From: Treponema sp.
GTDB lineage: Bacteria; Spirochaetota; Spirochaetia; Treponematales; Breznakiellaceae
NCBI GenBank assembly: GCA_031278025.1
Contig: JAITLF010000403.1
Span: forward strand, 1-8,345
DNA: 8,345 nucleotides
Reading direction: 5' to 3'
Shown: one piece after another, positions 5,327-8,345 of the stretch
Numbering within the stretch: position 1 is the stretch's first letter
Layout: the number at the start of each line of letters is the position of its first letter
Translations under genes and position numbers: made by a program
Notes under the pieces: model-generated
Databases searched by the model: none
What the model saw: only the letters and a program-made list of their open reading frames with translations
What the model was told of the DNA's origin: nothing

Positions 5327-6409
5327 ATGCAAATGACCATGCGCTGGTTTGGGCCGGGCTATGATTCGGTAACCCTGGAACAAATCCGGCAGGCGCCGGG
5401 GGTTACGGGAGTTATCACGACCCTTTACGGGACCCTGCCGGGAGAGGTTTGGGAAAAAGACGCCATCCGTGGCATAAAGAAGCAGGTTGAGGACGCGGGG
5501 CTTTCCATCGCGGGGATTGAAAGCGTCAATATCCACGACACCATCAAGACCGGCGCTCCCGAACGGGAACAATACATCGAAAACTACATCACTACCCTGG
5601 AACGCCTGGGAGAGGCGGATATACACCTGGTGTGCTACAACTTCATGCCGGTCTTTGACTGGACCCGCACGGATCTGGCGAAAAAGCGGACCGACGGCAG
5701 CACCACTATGGCGTATGATCAAACGGTAATTGATACCATCGATCCCGACGCCATGACCAATTCCATCAACGCCCAATCCAAAGGCTATGTCCTGGCGGGC
5801 TGGGAGCCGGAACGTCTGGGCCGGCTCAAAGAACTTTTCGCCATGTATAAAGACGTCGACGGGGAAAAGCTCCTTGCCAACTTACAATACTTTATCGAGC
5901 GGATCATGCCGGTCTGCGACAAGTACAATATCAACATGGCTATCCACCCGGATGATCCCGCCTGGCCGGTTTTCGGCCTGCCTCGGATCGTAACGGATGA
6001 GGAAAAGCTGCTGCGCCTGGTAGGAGCGGTGGATAACGTTCACCACGGGGTTACCCTTTGTACCGGAAGCCTGGGGACTAATCCCGCCAACGATATTCCT
6101 GACATAATCCGGTCCCTTAAAGGCCGGATTCACTTTGCCCATGTACGGAATCTGCGGCACAACGGCCCCGGAGACTTTGAGGAATCCGCCCATCTTTCCA
6201 GCGACGGTTCCCTGGATGTTTTCGCCATCATGAAGGCCCTCTACGACATCGGGTTCGACGGTCCTATCCGCCCCGATCATGGACGGGCCATCTGGGGGGA
6301 GGTCTCCATGCCCGGCTACGGCCTTTACGACCGGGCCTTGGGCGCGGCGTACCTGAACGGCATCTGGGAGGCGATTGATAAGCTGTCTCGTTACGGAGCG
6401 TCCGCATGA
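5327..6409 (+). CDS. uxuA: D-mannonate dehydratase
   Basis: This 360-residue cytoplasmic enzyme removes water from D-mannonate to give 2-keto-3-deoxy-D-gluconate (EC 4.2.1.8). The start MQMTMRWFGP and the following TGVITTLYGTLPGEVW (27-42) are typical of UxuA, as is LVCYNFMPVFDWTRTDL (101-117). It folds as a TIM barrel of the xylose-isomerase-like type. The candidate Mn2+ ligands are H207 (AIHPDDP), C245 (TLCTGSLG), H272 (HFAHVRN) and D317 (RPDHGR), with H318 next to the last; all are present. The protein is somewhat shorter than E. coli UxuA (394), as in many other bacteria. AAGGAG (5313-5318), 8 bases before the ATG, supports the start. Its stop overlaps the uxuB start by 4 bases, and the gene order matches the E. 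coli uxuAB operon. An intact catalytic set argues against a degenerate copy. Confidence 0.95.
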   Translation: MQMTMRWFGPGYDSVTLEQIRQAPGVTGVITTLYGTLPGEVWEKDAIRGIKKQVEDAGLSIAGIESVNIHDTIKTGAPEREQYIENYITTLERLGEADIHLVCYNFMPVFDWTRTDLAKKRTDGSTTMAYDQTVIDTIDPDAMTNSINAQSKGYVLAGWEPERLGRLKELFAMYKDVDGEKLLANLQYFIERIMPVCDKYNINMAIHPDDPAWPVFGLPRIVTDEEKLLRLVGAVDNVHHGVTLCTGSLGTNPANDIPDIIRSLKGRIHFAHVRNLRHNGPGDFEESAHLSSDGSLDVFAIMKALYDIGFDGPIRPDHGRAIWGEVSMPGYGLYDRALGAAYLNGIWEAIDKLSRYGASA

Positions 6410-8010
6410 AACTGAACAACACGGGTTTACAAGATAGGGCATCCTGGGAAAAGGCAGGGTTTCTGTTGCCTCAATTTGACCGGGAGGCTATGATTCAAGC
6501 TACCAGGGAAAATCCCCAATGGGTGCATTTTGGCGCGGGGAATATCTTCCGGGCCTTTCCCGCAGCCCTGCAGCAGATCTTGCTGGAACAGGGAATCGAA
6601 AAAACCGGGATTATCGTAACGGAAGGCTACGACGGGGAGATTATCGACCGGGCCTTTTTGCCCTACGATAATTTGAGTTTGGCGGTAACCCTTAACGCGG
6701 ACGGCTCCATAGAAAAGCGGGTTATCGCCAGTGTTGCCGGGGCCTTGCGGCTGGACAAACCGGAAGATTTTGACGCCCTTAAAAGGATCTTCCGTTCCCC
6801 GTCCCTGGCCCTAGTCAGCTTTACCATCACCGAAAAAGGCTACAGCCTTCAGGGACGGAACGGCGTGTTTCCGGAGGTGGAGGCCGATTTCCGGGAGGGA
6901 CCCGGAGCGCCCAAAAGCTACCTGGGGCGGCTGGCCGGCCTTTGCTACGAGCGGTACCTAGCCGGCCCCTTCCCCCTGGCCCTGGTCAGCATGGACAACT
7001 GTTCCCACAACGGGGACAAACTGTTCCAGGGGGTAGAACCGTTTGCGGTACAGTGGGTCGAAAAGGGCCTGGCGGAAGCGGGGTTCCTGGAATATATCCG
7101 GGACCCCGGCAAGGTTTCCTTTCCCTGGAGCATGATCGACAAGATCACCCCCCGGCCCGATGAGGGGGTGCGGCAAATGCTTGAGTCCCTGGGTTTTACC
7201 GATACGGAAGGGCAGGTTACCGCGAAGAACACCTACATCGCCCCCTTTGTAAACGCCGAAAAAGCCCAGTACCTGGTGATCGAAGACGCCTTCCCCGCAG
7301 GCCGTCCTGCCCTGGAGCGGGTTGGGGTGCTTTTCACCGACCGGGACACGGTAAACCGGGTGGAAAAGATGAAGGTCTGCACCTGCTTAAACCCCCTCCA
7401 CACGGCCCTGGCGGTTTTCGGTTGCCTCTTGGGATATACGAAGATCAGTGCGGAGATGAAGGACCCTGATCTGGTAAAACTGGTAGAACGCATAGGGTAT
7501 CAAGAGGGTCTTCCCGTCGTGGTGGATCCGGGGATTCTTTCGCCAAAACAGTTTATCAACGAGGTTCTGCAGGTACGGTTCCCCAACCCCTTCATGCCCG
7601 ATACTCCCCAACGGATAGCCACCGACACCTCTCAGAAGATCCCCATCCGGTTCGGCGAAACCATCAAGGCGTATCTGGCGGATCCGGAACGGAACACGGG
7701 TGACCTGAAGCTCATCCCCCTGACCCTGGCGGCGTGGCTGCGCTATCTTTTGGGGGTGGATGATACGGGCGTTCCCTTTACCGTCAGCCCCGATCCCCTC
7801 TACGACACCCTCGCCGCCGCTCTTTCGGGGATCAGCCTGGGGCAAGCGGGACCCTTCCACGCACAGCTTGAACCCATCCTGTCCAACCCGGCTATTTTCG
7901 CGGTGAACCTCTACGAAGCGGGACTTGGAGAGCGGGTGGAGGCGTATTTTGAAGAACTCGTCGCCGGGCCTGGGGCAGTACGAAGCGCCTTGCGCCGGTA
8001 TGGAGAGTAA
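6406..8010 (+). CDS. uxuB: Fructuronate reductase / mannonate dehydrogenase, mannitol dehydrogenase family
   Basis: This 534-residue NAD(P)-dependent polyol-type long-chain dehydrogenase most likely interconverts D-fructuronate and D-mannonate (EC 1.1.1.57), supplying the substrate of UxuA. The N-terminal Rossmann domain has HFGAGNIFRA (41-50), the family's GxGxxxR nucleotide site. MDNCSHNG (196-203) matches the family's central DN-NG motif. FPWSMIDKITPRP (239-251) and the C-terminal catalytic helix MKVCTCLNPLHTAL (322-335) follow, with K323, N329 and H332 as candidate catalytic residues, then SQKIPIRFGETI (409-420). It is longer than E. coli UxuB (about 486 residues), as in a long subfamily. 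GGAG (6395-6398) inside the end of uxuA, 7 bases before the ATG, and the ATGA overlap indicate coupled translation. Other polyol substrates are possible for the family, but the adjacency to uxuA makes mannonate the best choice. Confidence 0.9.
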   Translation: MKLNNTGLQDRASWEKAGFLLPQFDREAMIQATRENPQWVHFGAGNIFRAFPAALQQILLEQGIEKTGIIVTEGYDGEIIDRAFLPYDNLSLAVTLNADGSIEKRVIASVAGALRLDKPEDFDALKRIFRSPSLALVSFTITEKGYSLQGRNGVFPEVEADFREGPGAPKSYLGRLAGLCYERYLAGPFPLALVSMDNCSHNGDKLFQGVEPFAVQWVEKGLAEAGFLEYIRDPGKVSFPWSMIDKITPRPDEGVRQMLESLGFTDTEGQVTAKNTYIAPFVNAEKAQYLVIEDAFPAGRPALERVGVLFTDRDTVNRVEKMKVCTCLNPLHTALAVFGCLLGYTKISAEMKDPDLVKLVERIGYQEGLPVVVDPGILSPKQFINEVLQVRFPNPFMPDTPQRIATDTSQKIPIRFGETIKAYLADPERNTGDLKLIPLTLAAWLRYLLGVDDTGVPFTVSPDPLYDTLAAALSGISLGQAGPFHAQLEPILSNPAIFAVNLYEAGLGERVEAYFEELVAGPGAVRSALRRYGE

Positions 8011-8017
8011 TACGGGG

Positions 8018-8135
8018 CAGACTGTGTAAAAACCCACTGCCTTTTGTATATATAGTGTTGTTTGCTTTTTTATGTGGTCTTACACCGCTATATATAGCGG
8101 CATCATCGCGATTTTCTGAGTTTTGACACAGTCTG
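8018..8135. mobile_element. MITE-like element with 16-bp terminal inverted repeats
   Basis: CAGACTGTGTAAAAAC (8018-8033) is repeated in inverse orientation at 8120-8135, with 15 of 16 positions matching (the odd one is A8028). The similarity ends sharply at C8018 and G8135, as for transposon ends. GGGG directly abuts both ends (8014-8017 and 8136-8139) and may be a short target duplication, although local G-richness could produce it by chance. The 118-bp interior is AT-rich, unlike its surroundings, and codes for nothing. The ends recall the CTGTGTNAAA-type termini of some IS elements such as IS256-like ones; this is a resemblance, not an identification. It lies 7 bases after the uxuB stop, so as RNA it would also form a large stem at the operon's 3' end. 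Confidence 0.6.
8085..8100. repeat. Perfect 16-bp palindrome inside the MITE-like element
   Basis: CCGCTATATATAGCGG is a perfect palindrome with no spacer. A related GTATATATAG core occurs at 8046-8055 in the other half of the element. It could be a cruciform or a protein site. It is not followed by a T-run, so it does not read as a terminator of uxuB. Confidence 0.6.
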
Positions 8136-8223
8136 GGGGGCGTTGCCCCCGTGACCCTGCGGGGTGCTGTCCGCACTCTGCGAGACGTTGCCCGGCGGGG
8201 TCCGGGGCGGAGCCCCGCAGGGT
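8136..8223. repeat. GC-rich cluster of palindromes (REP-like)
   Basis: Three nested or adjacent dyads occur here. GGGGGC (8136-8141) pairs with GCCCCC (8145-8150) around GTT. ACCCTGCGGGG (8154-8164) pairs perfectly over 11 bp with CCCCGCAGGGT (8213-8223). Inside the latter, CGGGGC (8203-8208) pairs with GCCCCG (8212-8217) around GGA, so the last two are mutually exclusive folds. CGTTGCCC also recurs directly at 8141-8148 and 8186-8193. No T-run follows. This is the look of a dispersed intergenic palindromic repeat, and it may contribute to ending uxuB transcription. Together with the element at 8018-8135 it fills most of the gene-free stretch 8011-8292. Confidence 0.55.
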
Positions 8224-8273
8224 GCAGCAGCGCCTCCTTCTTCAACACGGCGACTTTTCATTAACTCATCTTC

Positions 8274-8279
8274 TATAGT
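8274..8279 (+). promoter_or_regulatory. Possible -10 box for the gene at 8293
   Basis: TATAGT is a good -10 hexamer 13 bases before the ATG at 8293, which would give a leader of about 6 bases. No convincing -35 box lies 15-19 bases upstream. There is no ribosome-binding sequence ahead of the ATG, so a near-leaderless start is possible. Confidence 0.25.
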
Positions 8280-8292
8280 AGCATGCCCCTAT

Positions 8293-8345
8293 ATGAACAG
8301 GCGTTTTGACGGGATTGCCTTTGATTTGGATGGGACTTTGTATCC
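8293..8345 (+). CDS. HAD-superfamily hydrolase, N-terminal fragment cut by the right edge
   Basis: The 17 visible residues, MNRRFDGIAFDLDGTLY, contain HAD motif I (DxDGT): D11 would be the nucleophile and D13 the acid/base. This block at the extreme N-terminus is typical of phosphoglycolate phosphatase-like and beta-phosphoglucomutase-like enzymes, which hydrolyse small phosphorylated metabolites or transfer their phosphate in the cytoplasm. The substrate cannot be told from so little sequence. An earlier ATG at 8283 is in a different frame and stops after eight codons. The gene is separated from uxuB by 282 bases of repeats, so it is probably its own transcription unit. Confidence 0.8.
   Translation, partial: MNRRFDGIAFDLDGTLY

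Noticed and set aside
8018..8223. A CRISPR array or a standard intrinsic terminator in the repeat region after uxuB
   Set aside because: Repeats are inverted rather than regularly spaced direct units, and no stem is immediately followed by a T-run.
7892..8248. Minus-strand open frame of 118 codons spanning the uxuB end, the TIR element and the GC-rich repeats
   Set aside because: Its Arg/Pro-rich translation comes from repeats and antisense of uxuB; no start signal or recognisable domain.
8283..8309. Eight-residue open frame overlapping the HAD gene start, considered as a leader peptide
   Set aside because: No ribosome site and no attenuator structure; it is out of frame and likely chance.

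Overview
The window looks like chromosomal DNA from a moderately GC-rich spirochaete, most likely a Treponema relative of the insect-gut type. This is an inference from the VFAGGGQQSG-type export signal, the TRAP transporter linked to uronate genes, and a treponeme-like oligoendopeptidase. No rRNA or marker gene is present to settle it.

Layout. Bases 1-189 hold the edge of an unresolved neighbouring gene and a terminator-like hairpin. Bases 190-2013 (minus strand) encode a complete oligoendopeptidase F (pepF), a zinc peptidase, with a promoter placed so close to its ATG that the mRNA may be leaderless. Bases 2014-2336 are a divergent control region. It holds a 13-bp dyad, a 16-bp hairpin, a short direct repeat, and a strong sigma-70-type promoter facing right whose spacer contains a GTATAC-centred operator-like site.

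Bases 2337-8010 form one plus-strand operon of five genes: dctP, dctQ and dctM (a complete TRAP transporter), then uxuA (mannonate dehydratase) and uxuB (fructuronate reductase/mannonate dehydrogenase family). dctQ/dctM and uxuA/uxuB each overlap by 4 bases (ATGA), which suggests translational coupling. The dctP-dctQ gap is 133 bases and carries strong hairpins, as expected if the binding protein is made in excess over the membrane subunits. Together the genes predict import of a hexuronate or aldonate (fructuronate, mannonate or glucuronate are candidates) and conversion of fructuronate to mannonate and then to 2-keto-3-deoxygluconate (KDG). Uronate isomerase (uxaC), KDG kinase (kdgK), KDPG aldolase (kdgA) and a regulator gene are not in the window and must lie elsewhere.

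Bases 8011-8292 hold no gene. They contain a 118-bp AT-rich element with 16-bp terminal inverted repeats (MITE-like), directly followed by a GC-rich cluster of palindromes (REP-like). At 8293 a HAD-family phosphatase gene begins and runs off the right edge.

No wholly novel gene system is visible. The coding content belongs to known families. The observations most worth checking are non-coding: the small mobile-like element, the intercistronic hairpins, the candidate uronate operator, and the possible leaderless start of pepF.
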